Source: an uncultured Lachnospira sp. (GTDB lineage: Bacteria; Bacillota; Clostridia; Lachnospirales; Lachnospiraceae). Taken from it: a stretch of 5,833 nt of DNA. The stretch is from positions 1-5,833 of the forward strand of contig CAAHEK010000283.1 in NCBI GenBank assembly GCA_900772425.1, given 5' to 3'. Position numbers and translations under genes: made by a program. The notes under the pieces were generated by a model. It saw nothing but the letters and a program-made list of their open reading frames with translations. It was not told where the DNA came from and ran no database searches. Shown here piece after piece: positions 5,451 to 5,833 of this stretch. Numbering within the stretch: position 1 is the first letter of the stretch; every line of letters begins with the position of its first letter.

Positions 5451-5833
5451 ACAATCTTCCCCGCAAAATATTTTCCTATCTCATATATTGAATTAAGCAC
5501 CGTTCCCGACATTTCTCTCGGAAAACTGTTAACACACGGAAACATCTCAAAGCTTAATGTTCCGTCAAAGCCTATTTCCTTAAGAGCTTTGCAAAACATA
5601 TCCCAATCCTGTCCCTGAATATCCTTATTTCCAAATGAAAACGGCATCTGATGAAGATCACCTATCATATCATTTTCATGAATATGCAATGCTTTAAGCC
5701 TTTTTCCCAGCTTAGTTATAAAATCATAAAGCGTTCTGTTTACAAGCTGCAAATGTCCCGTATCAAGACAGAAACCGAAAAGTTCTTCCCCTGCATAATC
5801 ATTCAGCGTATCAATATACCATATGGCATCTTC
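5447..5833 (-). CDS. Sugar phosphate isomerase/epimerase-like protein (xylose isomerase-like TIM barrel), N-terminus beyond the window
   Basis: The last 128 residues are visible and the frame is open to the right edge. Features typical of the AP-endonuclease-2/xylose-isomerase TIM-barrel family are present: GFCLDTGHLQL (fragment residues 20-30) with the metal-binding Asp and His, LKALHIHEND followed by GDLHQMPF with further His and Asp ligands, and GFDGTLSFEMF near the end with the metal-binding Glu. Members isomerise or epimerise sugars, inositols or hydroxy-acids using a divalent metal, and often sit beside Gfo/Idh/MocA dehydrogenases in sugar or inositol catabolic operons. That is the case here: the stop TGA overlaps the ATG of the downstream fusion gene (5447-5450). 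A TTG at 5752 is not the true start, because the homology continues upstream of it. The substrate is unknown. Confidence 0.85.
   Translation of the reverse strand, partial: EDAIWYIDTLNDYAGEELFGFCLDTGHLQLVNRTLYDFITKLGKRLKALHIHENDMIGDLHQMPFSFGNKDIQGQDWDMFCKALKEIGFDGTLSFEMFPCVNSFPREMSGTVLNSIYEIGKYFAGKIV

Overview
The window is AT-rich and looks like part of a chromosome from a low-GC Gram-positive anaerobe. The gene types (LicD family, CDP-glycerol glycerophosphotransferase family, a Gfo/Idh/MocA-GDPD fusion, an Rpn/PD-(D/E)XK protein with a charged heptad tail) fit Clostridia, most likely Lachnospiraceae. That taxonomic guess is inference from gene content and composition, not from a marker gene. 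There are five protein genes, two of them cut by the window edges. No RNA gene, insertion sequence or CRISPR array was seen.

Layout from left to right: (1) 1-807, minus strand, 3'-truncated glycerophosphotransferase (TagF-like). (2) A spacer with a terminator-type hairpin at 837-866. (3) 1006-2196, minus strand, Rpn-type nuclease/transposase-family protein with a 21-bp repeat-encoded coiled coil. (4) About 400 bp of very AT-rich divergent intergenic DNA, with a good promoter facing each way, a 16-bp tandem repeat and a bracketing inverted repeat. (5) 2601-3572, plus strand, LicD-family phosphotransferase. (6) 3600-5450, minus strand, a two-domain protein joining an NAD(P)-type oxidoreductase to a glycerophosphodiester phosphodiesterase. 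(7) 5447-5833, minus strand, 5'-truncated sugar isomerase/epimerase-like TIM barrel whose stop codon overlaps the start of the fusion gene (ATGA).

Read together, three of the five genes handle phosphodiester-linked surface or lipid-derived groups. The TagF-like enzyme would build polyol-phosphate linkages, LicD would attach a phospho-substituent to a glycan, and the GDPD domain would cleave glycerophosphodiesters. The coupled TIM-barrel and oxidoreductase pair suggests that a sugar or polyol is also rearranged and oxidised. This joint role is inference. The Rpn-type gene between them looks like an accessory insertion.

The most notable features are the Gfo/Idh/MocA-GDPD fusion, three independent tandem repeats within about 3.5 kb (two in frame with 21-bp units, one with a 16-bp unit in the licD leader), and an Rpn gene whose strong ribosome-binding site serves an ATG followed by an in-frame stop two codons later.
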